NCBI GenBank assembly: GCA_019009955.1
Contig: CM032231.1
Location: forward strand, 92,029,001 to 92,093,000
From: Riptortus pedestris
Taxonomy: Eukaryota > Arthropoda > Insecta > Hemiptera > Alydidae
Length of the DNA stretch: 64,000 nt
Reading direction: 5' to 3'
In this document: piece after piece, positions 1 through 13,859 of the stretch
Numbering within the stretch: position 1 is the first letter of the stretch
How the letters are laid out: every line of letters starts with the position of its first letter
Notes under the pieces: generated by a model
The model's input: the letters and a program-made list of their open reading frames with translations, nothing else
The model's database searches: none
Told to the model about the DNA's origin: nothing
Program-made: the position numbers and the translations under genes

Positions 1-3000
1 CTACTCAATGACTCATAACACTGACTGGGCATCAGAAAAACAGATAGGCAGACTCCTCTTAACTAGTATGATATACAACTATATCTTTAATTAATATTTT
101 TGTTTATTTAAGGGAAATGTTTTACGTACCTGCCATGTTCAAAAGTCTTGGATATCGTGTCCAGCTGAGCTACAGGAATAACTACTCACCTGTAAAATAA
201 ACTTCTCTCACATCTAAACTCTCATAATACAATAATTGTTAATTAACAGCTATAGTAGTATAATCCAAACAAATGTAAACACTATATTTTGTTGTTTTTT
301 AGGATGAATATTTTATTAATTCTTTCAAGGATAGTGTATTCCATCCTTAAAATCAATAAATAAAGTATACCTTTACTTTACTTTAGTATACCTTTCTCTT
401 ACTCCACTGACATTGATTCAGTTAGGGTCTTGTGAGAGCTACTTCAAACTAAAGTTTATGAAAAGACTACTCCTAGGAATATTTTTCATTCATATCCTGA
501 ATTTCTTTTGTTGCAGGTGAACATTTGTTGCCAAGAGAAGAAATTCACAGGTTCAAAGGTAAGAAGGAAGGCACTTTACAAGACTCCGGCCTTCAAGAAA
601 ATGAAAAGAAAAGTAATTAATTCTTCAGAAGTGATTGATACCAATATTTCAAAATGTAAAAACTATTGTAGCATATTTATTTACCAGTTATATTTTTCAG
701 AATATATCTTTAATATGAAGCATACTCCACTTCAATATGATATACTGTAGTAAAGAATTACCTAAATAAATCTCTTAGAAGCTGTTTTAGAGGTATATTT
801 ACCTAATATTATATATTTTTAATAAACTAAAGTAGGACAGACTTATAAAAATATAAATAAGGCTTGATATTGGTCATTAAGAAGATATTTATAATTTTAT
901 CAAATCTTTCAAACATTATTGTTTACTGAAATGGACCTTATCAGATTCCTATGAATAGAAAAGACTTCCTCTGAACAAAAAAAAATGAATGTATTATTAA
1001 TTAACTTACTTTATATGGCATACATTTGCTTATTAATTATAGTCTGGAGTGGTGTGAATCTTTTTGGGCATCATGATTCATAAAATAGAAAATAAACTGA
1101 AGAATGAAAGTGGTTTCAAGGTTTTAGATTGAGACATACCTATACACTAAATTTAAGTGACTTATTTTTAATTGAATTTATAATTCTTAGTCTGCAAGAA
1201 ATGGGAATTGGAGAAGGAAGATAGACCATTAATTAGTTTTAGTTACAAAAAAATCTGCACCTTAATTCATTTATCAATTAAAATATTTCCATTACAACTG
1301 GAAGGCGTTGTTTGATCCTGGCTGGCATTACAAAATTTTGTTTATCTGTAATGAACTGGGGGTTTGTAGTCAGGAGTCTATGTGCTCCCTGGTGCAGCAA
1401 GATCAGACATTTGAGTGGCTACTTGAATAAAGAAATACCAACCTTTGATCTCCAATGACGAAAGCATAGCAGGTTGCAAAGGTGCTCTCATCAAAACTCA
1501 TGGGAAAGTACTGTCACGTTATGGACTGTTGGGCCAAAGGTATAGATTTATTCATCAGATGGAAAATATTGAAGGTTACTTCATAAACTACAACTTTATG
1601 TTCTGAGATATGTTCTTCTTATTTTTGTATTCATGGTTAGACATTTACTGTCATATAACGCAAGATTACTTAATTCTTATAAATATAAATCTCAGTCTTT
1701 TTTAAAGATGTCCTGATTAGTAAACCATAGAATCGTTCTCCTGTTATGTTAGGTTGATTTAACGGGTTATAAATAAACAAGATATTTATTTATCATGACC
1801 TATTAAATGGCACAGAAGAGTAAATGATCCCAGTTAAATAAAAAAAAGTAACATGTTTTTTTTAACTAACTTCATCTAAAAGTTCATAAGCCATGGCTTC
1901 AGAAGAGAGTCCCATTCTTCTGTGAAAATAACTAACTTATTCTAAAAAAAAATGGTAATTAATCCACTAAATATGTTGAATAAAGAAATTGAATAATTTG
2001 AGAAGTGCAAGCCACAGTTTTGGAAGTTTCCTTGTAAGAATTTCAATAAAATAATAAAACAGCTTTTCCAGCACCATTTTTCAATAGGCATACCACCAGT
2101 ATGAATTTTAATTAATATTAAGTATTAGTCTAATGGTACAACGAACTAGCAAAACTTCAAGGGTAAATAAATTTCTTGCTATCCTTCTGAAAATTTAATA
2201 ATCCAATATTCTTAACTCTATCCTTCTTTTCGAAATACTTGGTCAAATATAATCTTGTCTTGAGTAACCCATGTGAGTTATTATCATTTTAACAATTCAT
2301 TCTTCCAATTTATTCGACTGATATGTTTTATATTAGAGTTTATCACTGTTAGCCCTTAGATTTAATAACATAAAATCTATTAGTATCTAAAATAACCATT
2401 ATCAATAAATTACTTACAACTTAGAATTTAAATTAGTTTATGTACCTAGTTTAAATAAGAAATCCTTAAGTTTAACATAATAAAAATTAATATCTAAATA
2501 CAAATATGATTTCAGCTTCAAACATTTTAATGACTTCAAAAAATAATACCTTACAACTATGAAATTTGTCCAACACAATTTAATAAATTACTATTTATAA
2601 TATCTATAATTATGTCTTCTTGTATTGTTCTATAACCTGCATTCAATTGTTATACTGTTAGCACAAAAGTATTGTATACTTTGTTATATTTTAGGATTCA
2701 TTTTGATTTGGGTAATAAACAACAATATTATGCGGTTATTGTTATATTATTTTAAGCATATCATTAGTACATGTTTATTAGGGGAAAAAAATCAAACATC
2801 ATTCAAAGCTGAAGTCAACATATATATATTCTAGATTATTAGGCAAAACTAGGTGTTTTAAAAGTAAAACTGTGATAATATACATTAAAAATTAGATAAT
2901 AACATTTGTAGCCATAAAATTTTATATCCTGGAATGAAAATAACATTGTTAGGTACATTGGATACTAATTAAATAAACACTTCCACATTTAATCAACAAA

Positions 3001-5057
3001 AAGTAATTTTCACTAGTGTTTACAAATACATAATTCAATTTATTTTCCAAATATGAAAAACTGTTAACTTATTTATTTTAAGCATACACTGCTCTATATG
3101 TTTTAATCTGATAAGCTATTCTTGTGCACTCTTACATGAAAATTTGTAATTTCACAGTAAGCCTAAACCTTTGAGATTATATGATAAAATCATTTGGAGC
3201 CACGAAAGCCATTCTAAGGGTATAATAAGTCCACTTGAACAAGTTTTACATAGTTTTTGTATAAATTCAAAATTACAAAAACAAGATTTTATTTCTTTCA
3301 TGGCTATTTTCATAAAGATGACGAAAAATGAACACAAAATTTCTGTGTAGTAACCATCAAAATAAGAAATTAATAAAGAAAAGGTTTTATTACAGTGAGA
3401 GTTTATAATGCAAAACAACAATATATTCTCATTATCAATTTTTTTTGCTGAATTGCACTTTTTAAAAATGTCCATATTTTTTTAATAATAATTTTTTATT
3501 GGACTTATTCCAAAGGCAGTAGTTTTACAGTAGAGAACATCACATCTTACATAAGACATAGAATAAAGCTTGAAATCAAATAAAATCAATACAAATTCTT
3601 TGAGGCTCCTCCTAAAAGAACAGCAAAAGTAACTGCAATGCAAAGCAGTGATATGTATGTTCTATTTCTAATAGTTCTGAACTTTAACGATTCTAATAAT
3701 AAAACTTAACAAATAATCAAGGTATTTTTTTTTGTTTAGAGATATTACATTCAAGTGCATAAAGAAAATTGAAGAACTTTTCCTCTAAGTAAATAATATG
3801 ATATAAGAAATTAAATATTGGAGAAGTGTGGTAATATTTTTATTTGTTAATCTAATTTATTAAAGTTAGAAGATAAATATAAGAATTTTAGATGACAAGT
3901 CATGCAAATTTTATATTAAATTATTTTACACTGTGCTCAACGAATTTCATAAATTAAACACACTTCGAGTTGCTATTTTGTTAGTTTATGCATAGTTAAT
4001 TTCTCCACTAACACACACAAATGTTCAAAAATAAATTAAATTGAGATATGCCACCAATATCAAGCTTTATTAATATTCTGAACACTAGTGTACACATATA
4101 TACTTTCTTATAAAAATGTTTCCATTGCTTCTAGCTTGAATTGTATGGACTAAACAATATTCCATTGCAGATTTGATAAATCCTGCAATGTACACATAGA
4201 AATATATTTTTACCTGTAGGCAAAAATAAACCACTAATAGTTCCTTATAGAAAATTGATATAAATTTCCTTTTACCCCAAAATTGTATCTAATTGATATC
4301 AATGTAAACACTGTAAACATTTCAGGGTACTTAAATATCATGAGACCAATTATTTTAAGTTACTTTATTTTATGTGAAAAGAACTATTTGTAAATTGTAG
4401 TTTTCAAAATAGTACAACTATCGATGCACTTTTGATTCAGAATATATTTTTCTTGTCCCTTTATCGCCATAATTGGCTTATAAGTAAACTTACATATCTT
4501 TTTAAGTAATTTTCTATTTAAATATAGAAAGGGAGTTATAATTTAAGTGATCCAAACGTTCTCACTTGGGAACAGAATATGGGAGAGACAATAAAGTGCA
4601 AGAAATGAGAAGGAATAAAACTTATGATTTTAGTTTATAGCATTAACTCTAATACTGAAATTGTATATTAATAAATATAAATCATGAATTACAAGTGTTA
4701 TAATATACAATTTTCAAAATGCAGTTATTAATATTTCCTACAGCCCTTCCCTTTTGATGAAAAAGGTCCAACAATAAAACAAAGAAGTTTTAATTTATAT
4801 TTAAAGGTTTTAATAAAGAGCAACAAAGAGAGGGTTTAATCGCATCTGCCATATATACAACACAGGATTTTCTCTCTGGCTAGAGACAATGAGCTCTAAA
4901 TAATTTATAATAATAATTAACATAAATACATCTTAATTATTATTGATTTAATGACAACAGTAAGTTTCAAATTTAATTTTATTTAAAAATTTAGAAAAAA
5001 TGCCACCAACATTTATCTGGACTAACATGTACAAAATGTAAACACTATTACAATTCT
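1..5057. other. AT-rich stretch without recognisable gene
   Basis: Apart from the candidate exon at 517-558, I see only short chance ORFs, no transposon motif and no long microsatellite. It could be intron or intergenic sequence. Confidence 0.5.
517..558 (+). CDS. Candidate 42-bp exon at the left edge
   Basis: A pyrimidine-rich acceptor (TTTCTTTTGTTGCAG) and a good donor (AAAG|GTAAGA) bracket exactly 14 open codons. There is no family match, and a chance arrangement is quite possible. Confidence 0.2.
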
Positions 5058-6530
5058 CTAATTTAAAAAGAAATGTTGCGTTCTTGTATATTTGGTATGC
5101 CTTATCATTTTACCACCCCACATTTTGAACATGTATAATGCACTTTTATTGTCAACATAAAAAAAAGGTTGAATCAGTGAACTTCTTGATAAAGGTGAAG
5201 GTTCCAAAGAAGATATAGAGGATCGTATACCCAATCTCATTAAGGTCCAAACCTTGAATACCAAACAGGTATTTGAAAATTCTCTAGTTCTCAATGGATC
5301 TTCTTAAGCAGTTCATTGAATAAGTCATAAGGTATGAAAAGTTGCTACCCAGCTATAATCAGCAGGCACTGTTGATGGAGCACTGACTCCGGAAGTGCAC
5401 TCTGCATAAGCTACGCAGCTTTAATCAGCAGGCACTGTTGATGGAGCACTGACTCCGGAAGTGCACTCTGCATAAGCTACGCAGCTTTAATCAGCAGGCA
5501 CTGTTGATGGAGCACTGACTCCGGAAGTGCACTCTGCATAAGCTACGCAGCTTTAATCAGCAGGCACTGTTGATGGAGCACTGACTCCGGAAGTGCACTC
5601 TGCATAAGCTACGCAGCTTTGATCAGCAGGCACTAAGGATGGAGCGTTGAATCCGAAAGTGCACTCTGCATAATATTATAAAATAGTAGAGGACTTGGCC
5701 TTCTTATTGGTCCTTATCAATTGGTTCCTCTACCATCCAGCAGATTCCAGAGATAAAGTTGTTACATTAGACAAAAACAACAGGGGCATGTCCATAGCAT
5801 ACTTTGGGTCCCCCTCTTACTGATGGTGGAATCCTAACAGGAAAAGACTCTTCTATCTTAAACATCCCAGATCTTCCAAGTGAATACTGGTTTGTTATCA
5901 GAACAGTATCTTCTCTATGATGAATTTGCATTCCTAAATAATTCTTAGCTTGACCAAAAGTAATTCACCAGATTTTTTATAAATACACTCAATGATACAA
6001 TCCTTCACTAAACAAACCTTAAAAATTTTGAATTTCAACTCTGAAGTGCTTGTTTCAAGCTATACAGTCTATTCTCTCACTTATATACCACTTCTGTGCT
6101 GTCCTGTAAACCTTCTGGCTAGACCATATACACCTCTAACAAGTCACCATTTAGTACATCAAAATGATAAAGTAATTTTTCTTTACAGCTAACACCAATA
6201 GAAATTTTACAATGTCATAATGTATTAGTGAAGTCTATGCAGGTCTTCTGCTCAAATCCTCTCATAAGAGGTCCTTATGCTTTACTCCATTTTTCAATGG
6301 TTTCTTCCAGAAAACCCACTTGCATGTCAGATGTTCCTTGCCAGCAGGTTGGTTTACAGGGTCCAGGCATGATAAACCATTCATTTCCTCTTCCATTGCA
6401 TATTTCCATTTGAGATCACTAATCGCTTCAGAAACAGATGCCGAGAATCTCAAAAATGAGCAGAGGCATCATAATCCAAAAAATCTGATGTGGGCAACAC
6501 ATGTCTATCTTTTTCCCAGATTAAATTAAA
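5058..6530 (-). pseudogene. Ty1/copia pol remnant (reverse transcriptase to RNase H)
   Basis: Read on the minus strand from 6530, three frames carry copia-like landmarks in order. These are KYAMEEEMNGL with LTCKWVFWKK (about 6453-6262, start of the reverse transcriptase domain), QAKNYLGMQI then QYSLGRSGMFKI (about 5960-5840), and FYVDNKSALYM with RHTKYTRTQHF (about 5160-5070, RNase H). There are several frameshifts and stops, so it is not functional. The 66-bp tandem repeat at 5351-5672 interrupts it. Confidence 0.75.
5351..5672. repeat. 66-bp tandem repeat, about five copies
   Basis: Units begin at 5351, 5417, 5483, 5549 and 5615, each starting AGCT(T/A)TAATCAGCAGG or close to it. The first four are nearly identical; the fifth is diverged and incomplete. 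It lies inside the copia remnant. Confidence 0.92.
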
Positions 6531-7222
6531 TAAACCAAATGTTTTGATCCACTTCATTTAACTTGATTTCATTTGAACATTAAAACCAGCATCTCCCATG
6601 TCATAGAGCATAATTTATATATCTTTTTATGCTAAACAAAAAAGGTTCTGCATTAACTGTACCTCTAATATGTACGGAGAATTGTGGAATTTTTACTTCT
6701 ATCCCCCCTTCTTTAGTCAATTTTCATCAAAGAAATATGAAATTTCCAATCCTAAATATGAAATTTTAACTACTAAGACTCAGCATGTTAACATACTCAG
6801 TCATTTGAGAGTTATGGACAAAATTTGTGTACATATGCACAGAAATAAGCTGTAAATGGGTAATTCCATTGAAATATGAAAACTAAACATTTTTGCAATT
6901 ACAATACTTTCTTTACATTGTACAAGGAAGAAAAAATAAGGAGGCTTCTTGATATCCCCTTTCTTCATCAAATTATAATATTGTTTTCGGTTCCATAGAA
7001 ACAGCTTCATAGCTTGGTTTGGTTTCAACGGTGCTAGTTATGCTCCAGAATGGTTATTTCTTTCGAGTTCTATCAGTATACTATCAATATTGTGGGAGTA
7101 TACCTCACACGTGTTGTTGGAGCCAAGGCAATTGAATGAATTCCCAGCAAAGGAGTCTATAACAGTATATCATAATAATAATACCTTTAAGGGTGAGGTA
7201 ATGAAATATTTTTTTTTATCTA

Positions 7223-9434
7223 TGACTAGGCTTCACTCGGGAATTCATTTGAGCTTGAATGAAGATGGTATTTTTTTGGCAAGTCTTTACTTTCCACAAT
7301 ATTTTGACATTTCCCCGTCAGTCTTTAGGGCTCATACCCATCGTTGCTGTGGATTTGTTCATAAAATTATTTGTTATTTAAGACTTCCCTCTCCTCGATA
7401 TTTTTTATATTTCCCATCTCCTGTGCATGTCGTTTTTTTTTTTTATAATGTATTGAACAGTATAATTCATAATCGTAGAAAGTATTCTATCTTCCAAAGC
7501 ATGTATGAATAAAAGTTCCTTTCCCTTGATGCGGTACAACGCTTAATGGTGACAGCTGTTTTAGGTAAGTCATAACTGCTATTAAAAATACTCTTTTGTA
7601 AGTCTCGATTGTAAACTGTATATTTATATTGGTATTTAGTAAATTATATCATACATTAACGGAGCAGAGCTAATAAATACCAGAAATAACTGGGTGCACA
7701 TCCCCAACATTCATCCTTTTAAATTATTTATTTATGATTATTAAACAAATTTACATTCCTGAGAATAACACTACATTGCTAAAAGTGTAAGCATCAATTA
7801 TCATGTAAACATAGACCAATATGAGGTCGGCAGGGAAGCGGCAGAACTGATAGGACAAAGGAAGTAGCTCGACACCTCCCTAGTCTCAGTGCTGCCAACT
7901 CCTTTAGGATATCAATTCTGTAATACATTAAATAATATTAACAAATCAGATTACATTATCTTCACAATACGAAAACTGTTTGTTCAAATATTTTTCACGT
8001 TCTAATTAAATACACTTAGAGAAAACCGGCGTTTCTCATGAATTAATGTTTGGGATAAGAGAAGGGGGGGGGGCAGTATACTTTATTTGGTGCAAACTGT
8101 TACTGGCGTTAAAAAATAACATAGTTTTGAATTATTAAGGATAATATTCTAACATGGATTTGAATTAACTTATCCAGGTGAGGTGCCGGGTAGTTCATAT
8201 TGGAATGAATTGTTGAGCATATCAATATTTCTACACAAATTGCTTCATACCTTATTTTACAAAAAAAAATTATAAAACAAAAGTTAATCTAATTATATAA
8301 TAAAATATAATATAATAAAAAGTAAACAGCTTTTGTTATGTGCACGATTGCCGAAAAATAAGTAGAAGATGAAATATCGCGAATTTTTATTTCAGGCCTC
8401 CCTTATAACCCCCACTCCCGTCTGAACCTAAAAATTTTAATATAGCTTATAATCTTGGGAGAATTAATGCTAATTCACATACCGAGTTTTGTTAAGTTCG
8501 GTTCAATCATTAGTGCCCAATAAAATAGTTGGCTCCCGCTTTAGTTTTTTGTGTATATCTTGTTTATACGTTGTTATAAAACAAAAGAGAAAATAACAAA
8601 AGTTACTTGAAATAACAAAATAAACAACTTTTGTCATGTGCATATTTGCAGAAAACCCAGTGTTTAGGGTTAGGGTATGGCTTGTTATAATGAAAGCGTT
8701 AGTGCTAATACACATACCGAGTTTTATTTATTTCGGTTGGGTCTTTTGTCCCAAATAAAATTGTTCACTTCCGCTATAGGTTTTAGCATATATCTCGGTT
8801 ATAATTCGGTATACGAAAAAAGTATATATAACAAAAGTTACTCTAAATAAGAAAATAAACAACTTTTGCTATGTTCATATTTGCCGAAAAACCAATAGGA
8901 AACGCAATATCGCTATTTTTAATTTCTGGCTTCCCTTATAACCCCCACTTCTGCCCGCCCCTAGAAATGTTGGTATGGCTTGTTATAATGAAAGCGTTAG
9001 TGCTAATACATACACCGAGTTTTATTTATTTCGGTTGGGTCTTTTGTCCCAAATAAAATTGTTCACTTCCACTATAAGTTTTAGCGTATATCTCGTTTAT
9101 AATTCGTAATACGAAAAAAGTGTGTATAACAAAAGTTATTCTAAATAACAAAATAAACAACTTTTGTTATGTTCATATTTGCCGAAAAACCAATAGGAAA
9201 CGAAATATCGTTCATCTCAGAGGATATTAATATAGCCTAAAGTCTTAAGTTGGGTTAGTAGTAATATACATTCCAAGTTTCATAAAATTCGGTTCAGCCG
9301 TTATGAAAAGGTAACAAATAAATAAACAAACAGACACCAAAGAAACAAAATGCAGTTATGGTGTCTATGACATGTGAAACGAAAAGTTATCGTGAAATTT
9401 CGTGAAAAAAATCAACGTACAGACAGAGGTTACA

Positions 9435-9487
<53 letters not shown>
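7223..9487 (+). mobile_element. Family R repeat, copy 1, ending in (TA)n
   Basis: It opens with a degraded form of the family R head (CTCGGGAATTCATTTGAG), followed by a body shared with 52250-53390. From about 8490 it has tandem units: AACAAAAGTTA landmarks at 8593, 8828 and 9126. It ends with TTCGGTTCAGCCGTT, AACAAA-rich sequence, a tail shared with 27120-27242, and (TA)n. The class is uncertain; the GTTCAGCCGTT plus AAACAAAC ending resembles non-LTR 3' regions. No coding capacity seen. Confidence 0.65.
9440..9487. repeat. (TA)n microsatellite
   Basis: A pure TA tract joining the family R tail to the head of an H element. Confidence 0.9.
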
Positions 9488-9489
<2 letters not shown>

Positions 9490-9497
9490 CAAAAAAA

Positions 9498-9967
9498 AGT
9501 CCGTCACGCAGGGGCTGCATAAACTAAGCAGATTTCCCACGTGAAGTTTTACAATAGAGAAATCCGCCTAATAACAGCTGTAGTAGGAAGGGATCTCTAA
9601 ACCTATTCACGAGGGACGAATAGTTCTGGAAACGGCCACCAGAGCTCTCGGCGGAGAGTCCGGAACATGGCGGGGTTCCGTTGACCACACACACAATACA
9701 AATGCAAATATCTCGGTTAATATTCAAGATACAGAATAAATGTATATAACAATATTTATAGTAAATTTAATTTACAATAAGATTGATTCTATACATTTTT
9801 CGACCCAACACATAATAACGGAGATATTTTGAATTTTCAAAAATCCCCCCCTCCCACTGGTCCGATTTCAGCCATTAACAAACTTGATCTCTCTTTTTAC
9901 GTAAAACGCTTAAATATGAAGTTTGGTAACGATCAAACAAAAATTGCGACCGCTAGAGCGTTAACAG

Positions 9968-10027
<60 letters not shown>

Positions 10028-10147
10028 GAACGGACCTCATTTTCGTCATCTCCTGGGTAGGATCGATGGACATTTGAGGAAATTTTTCAAAAATCGCGTC
10101 ATGAGTACGACCTCAATAACTGATTTCCCTTAAGGGAAATCTGCTAA
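9498..10147 (+). mobile_element. Family H (Helentron/DINE-1-like), full-length copy 1
   Basis: Complete structure. The head has GTCCGTCACGCAGGGGCTGC, here ending in CAT where most copies have CGT. It is followed by AGCAGATTTCCC, a body with GAATATTAACCGAGATATTT on the reverse strand, a C-rich block, (TA)n at 9971-10022, then TTTTGAACGGACCTCATTTT. It ends GATTTCCCTTAAGGGAAATC and TGCTAA. No ORF. Confidence 0.85.
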
Positions 10148-10199
10148 TAAAAATGAAAATTAAAAATAACTATCGGCCATAAATGTGGTTATTTATTAT

Positions 10200-10560
10200 T
10201 CAAAATGAGTCTATTATAATATACTCAGCAAACAGCTGGTGTCCAATTCTAGTTCCTTCATATAGTCTTGAGTCACCTTCAGTAAGGTTCCTCTGAAGCC
10301 AAACAGAAGTCTTTGGACTTCTTAGTGTTGTTTTCCGAAGGTTTCTCGATATTTTTCCTCCAAATAACCAATATATTTCTTCATGTATTTCTTTCTTTTC
10401 TGCATAGACTTTCATCGCTTCTTCAGGATTATTGGATTCGAACCGCACATGGGCGTCTATTATGAATGCTAGGCTTGAAAGCAATTATATCTGCAAGCCT
10501 CTGAGAGCCGTCATTGCTGATTCCAAACACTTCCTCAAAACATGTGTAGCCTTTTTCTGA
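10200..10560 (-). pseudogene. Non-LTR retrotransposon reverse-transcriptase fragment
   Basis: Two minus-strand frames hold a conserved non-LTR stretch. One reads EKGYTCFEEVFGISNDGS and RLADIIAF (about 10556-10480). The other continues LAFIIDAHVRFESNNPEEA and KKEIHEEIYWLFGGKI (10472-10345). The IIDxxVRFE pattern is characteristic of some RTE/R2-type C-terminal regions. One frameshift separates the parts. Confidence 0.65.
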
Positions 10561-12293
10561 AAGAAGATAATTGAAAGGCAGAATATTTTAGTTGAATAAT
10601 TCTTGTTGTCATGGTGTTAATGAAAGAAATATAACTGAAAGAATAGGAACGGGATGTGGATAGCATGGGACCAGAATTAAAAATATACAACAAAATTTAA
10701 GTTATACATTTTAGTTTTTTTTTACCATTGTTTTATTTTTTATTTTTTTTTTGTTCTTGGGACAGAAACTATAGGAGTGTTTCTTAATCAAAATCAGAAA
10801 ACTACTTTAAGGTACTCAAAAATAAATTCACTTTTTACTAAGTGCTACAAATTAATTTAAACGAATTAAATGTGTCTGTAGTATGCTATATTAAGGAGGA
10901 ACAAATTAAGTTAAGCAATGAGTCAATAAAATCCTCTAATCATGATAATAATAATACAATAAGTTAAATACAAACAAAAATAATTGTAATCACAAAGAAG
11001 GCATATAGAAAAAAATAGATACTTTAATACAACACATCACAATTGCTTGTTAATTTTACAACTATTTAGTAACATCATGATTCTAATTTTGATTTAACTG
11101 TTTTGAGTCGCATAAGATAAATTATGGTTTCACCAAGAGTAATTAGCAATTTACTTTATCACCTGGTAAGCAGGGAAGAAGAAAAATTTAAGTTTAGACT
11201 AGGTATTTTTAAACTTTTTGATTAAAGAGAAGATTTAATATTATAAAATTTAGTCAAACCAATTTAAAACAGAAAACCGTTTTCTGATAGTCATAAGATA
11301 GTAGGAGAATGCACTGGCATGCTTAGGGGCAATCTCCACCTAGCATATAATTTCCCAACATAAAATTATTTAAGTAAGATGTGGTAGAGTTTACACAAGA
11401 ATTAAAAACAGCTATCAGATTGAATAGAAATTACCTGGAGCAATTATTTATTTTTTCTTTTTTCAATATCTAAAAAGAATCATTAACCGAGTTCCATTGA
11501 TTTACACATTTTTATATTTCTTTGAAAATTCAGTTTCATTATACATTAAGATTTACATTATTTTCTAACGTTTATTTATTTTTATTAAGTTTACACTATT
11601 ATTAAAATACTTTATATCAAGATATGTAATTTATTTTATTTTTATTATATCACTTTTTTTTTTTTATTCCTTCATTTTCTTTCATTTATGCCAACCAACT
11701 TTCTACCAATAATTCTACTTATAATTAACCTTTGGCTTCCTACATAGTATTTATAACAAATTATCTGTCATAATAGAATTTCGCTGCAAAAGTCATTGTC
11801 TTTAAATTTATTAATGGTATTGAGATCAACTAATTACACCTGAGTCAAACATAATGTTTACATTATTTACATTGCTTTTAACTCTGACTAATCCTTAATT
11901 TAATAAATCTCATACACAGTCTCAATCGTAAAATTAATTTTAATAATCATTACAAATGCTGAAAGAAACTTGATGGACCAAGTTAATGTCAATAAGAACT
12001 TGGAAGTCTTGAACTTTTATATATTGTAAAAAAGGTAAATGGAAATTGCATTTTCTTTAGGTTTTACTTCTTTCATAAGAAGCTATTCAGTGCAGATCAC
12101 ACGACAGTTACAGGAGCACATGCTTCTCTGTGTGGCTGGTCACGTAACCATCTGTTACCTGCCCAGTTAGCCCCTAATCCTATATGACCCCCTCCCACCA
12201 TTGTATTTTCCCTTCCTATCACTTAAAACTGTGTACTTCAGTTGACATTTAAAGTTGAAATTTCTTCAGTAGCATTTTGAATTTCAAAGAATA
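10561..12293. other. AT-rich stretch without recognisable gene
   Basis: No transposon landmark or plausible exon was recognised. The block at about 12070-12260 is less AT-rich, with C-rich runs, but matches nothing I know. Confidence 0.5.
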
Positions 12294-12764
12294 TAGTCAC
12301 GCAGATTTCACACGTGAAGTTTTACAATAGAGAAATCTGCCTACTAATAACAGTAGTAGTAAGGAATCTGTAAACCTGTTCACGAGGGAAGAAGTTATGG
12401 AAACGGCCGCACTAGCTCTCGGCGGAAAGTCCCGAACATAGCTGACTCCTGCCGACCACACACACAATACAAATGCAAATATCTCGGTTAATATTCAAGA
12501 TACAGAATAAATGTATAGAACAATATTTATAGTAAATTTAATTTGCAATAAGATTGATTCTATACAATTTTTCGATCGACGCATAATAACATAATAACGG
12601 AGATATTTTGAATTTTCAAAAATCCCCCTCTAAACCCCCCCCCCTCCCTCCCATTGGTCCAATTTCAGCCATTAACGAACTTGAACTTTCTTTTTACATA
12701 AAATGATTAAATTTCGAGTTTGGTAACGATCAAACAAAAATTGCAACCGCTAGAGCGTTAACAG

Positions 12765-12837
<73 letters not shown>

Positions 12838-12972
12838 TTTATATATAATTTTGAACGGACCTCATTTTCGGCATCTCCTGGGTAGGATGGATGGACATTT
12901 GAAGAAATTTTTCGAAAATCGCGTCATGAGTACGACCTCAATAGCTGATTTCCTTTAAGGGAAATCTGCTAA
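12294..12972 (+). mobile_element. Family H copy 2 (head deleted)
   Basis: It begins AGTCACGCAGATTTCACACG, so about 20 bp of the 5' head including the hairpin are missing. The body, interrupted (TA)n at 12768-12846, and 3' palindrome plus TGCTAA are present. Confidence 0.85.
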
Positions 12973-13499
12973 TATAAGTATTATTTTTTGTATTATTTCT
13001 CCTATGGTTTGGAATGAAATCATAATATAAAACTAAAATTTGTATTTAAAAGATCACAAATTTTCCCCTTGGCCACACAGACTAGACTCTTAAATGAGAC
13101 ATGAAACATGTAGTGTGTTTATATTTTCCACAGTACATAAACATTTAATTTAAAGGCATGGGTTTTCATTGTAATTAACCTTTGGCATCAAGATGTACAT
13201 TTATTAGAATTAGGGAATATTAATTATAATTAACTATGAATCCATATTTAAGTAAAACAAGTAAGAGTGAGAAAGATACAGCCTTGAAACTAGTATAAAA
13301 TGAAAAGAAAAATTAATGAAAGTGTTGAATTAAAACATAATAACATATTAAATCACAAGGATCAGTGGCAAGATCACATATCTAAAATCTATATCAGGTC
13401 GCTTAACTATGATTGTATTCATGAACTACTCTCTAATGGGAGTTTCGAATCTCACTTAAAAGTTTCATACTATACGAATAGTATGGAAGTCCTAATCAG

Positions 13500-13858
13500 A
13501 CTGAAATCTGATTAGCTGCCTTAAGTTCAATGAGAACAACGCTTGATATTTAAGCTTCAAATAAAGTGCTTCATAACATAATAGAATATTGTTGTCATAC
13601 AAATAGGTGGAGACCGTCGTCACTGGCTGATCTTGGAGTACTGCTGGCAAACGCTTTCGATGCGAGGGCACCATCTTCAAGCCTGTCTAAAGTCGTACTG
13701 AGTGCAAACGGATCAGTTGTCAGTTGTATACACAGTTTTGAACGAACCTAATTTCGTCATCTCCTGGGTAGGATCGATGGACATTTGAAGAAAAATTTCG
13801 AAAATCGCGTCATGAGTACAACCTCAATAGCTGATTTCCCTTAAGGGAAATCTGCTAA
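13500..13858 (+). mobile_element. Family H 3' part joined to a diverged (type B) left body
   Basis: 13740-13858 is the standard right part from TTTTGAACG to CTGCTAA. To the left, the H body and (TA)n are replaced by sequence like that at 29340-29410 and 35150-35220 (TTCAATGAGAAC, GTGCTTCATAA). Confidence 0.7.
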
Positions 13859-13859
13859 A

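Noticed and set aside
5351..5672. Possible CRISPR-like array
   Set aside because: Units are contiguous 66-bp repeats without unique spacers, in a eukaryotic genome; a plain minisatellite.
7090..7512. 140-residue ORF
   Set aside because: It lies across the start of a family R repeat, whose other copies do not preserve the frame.
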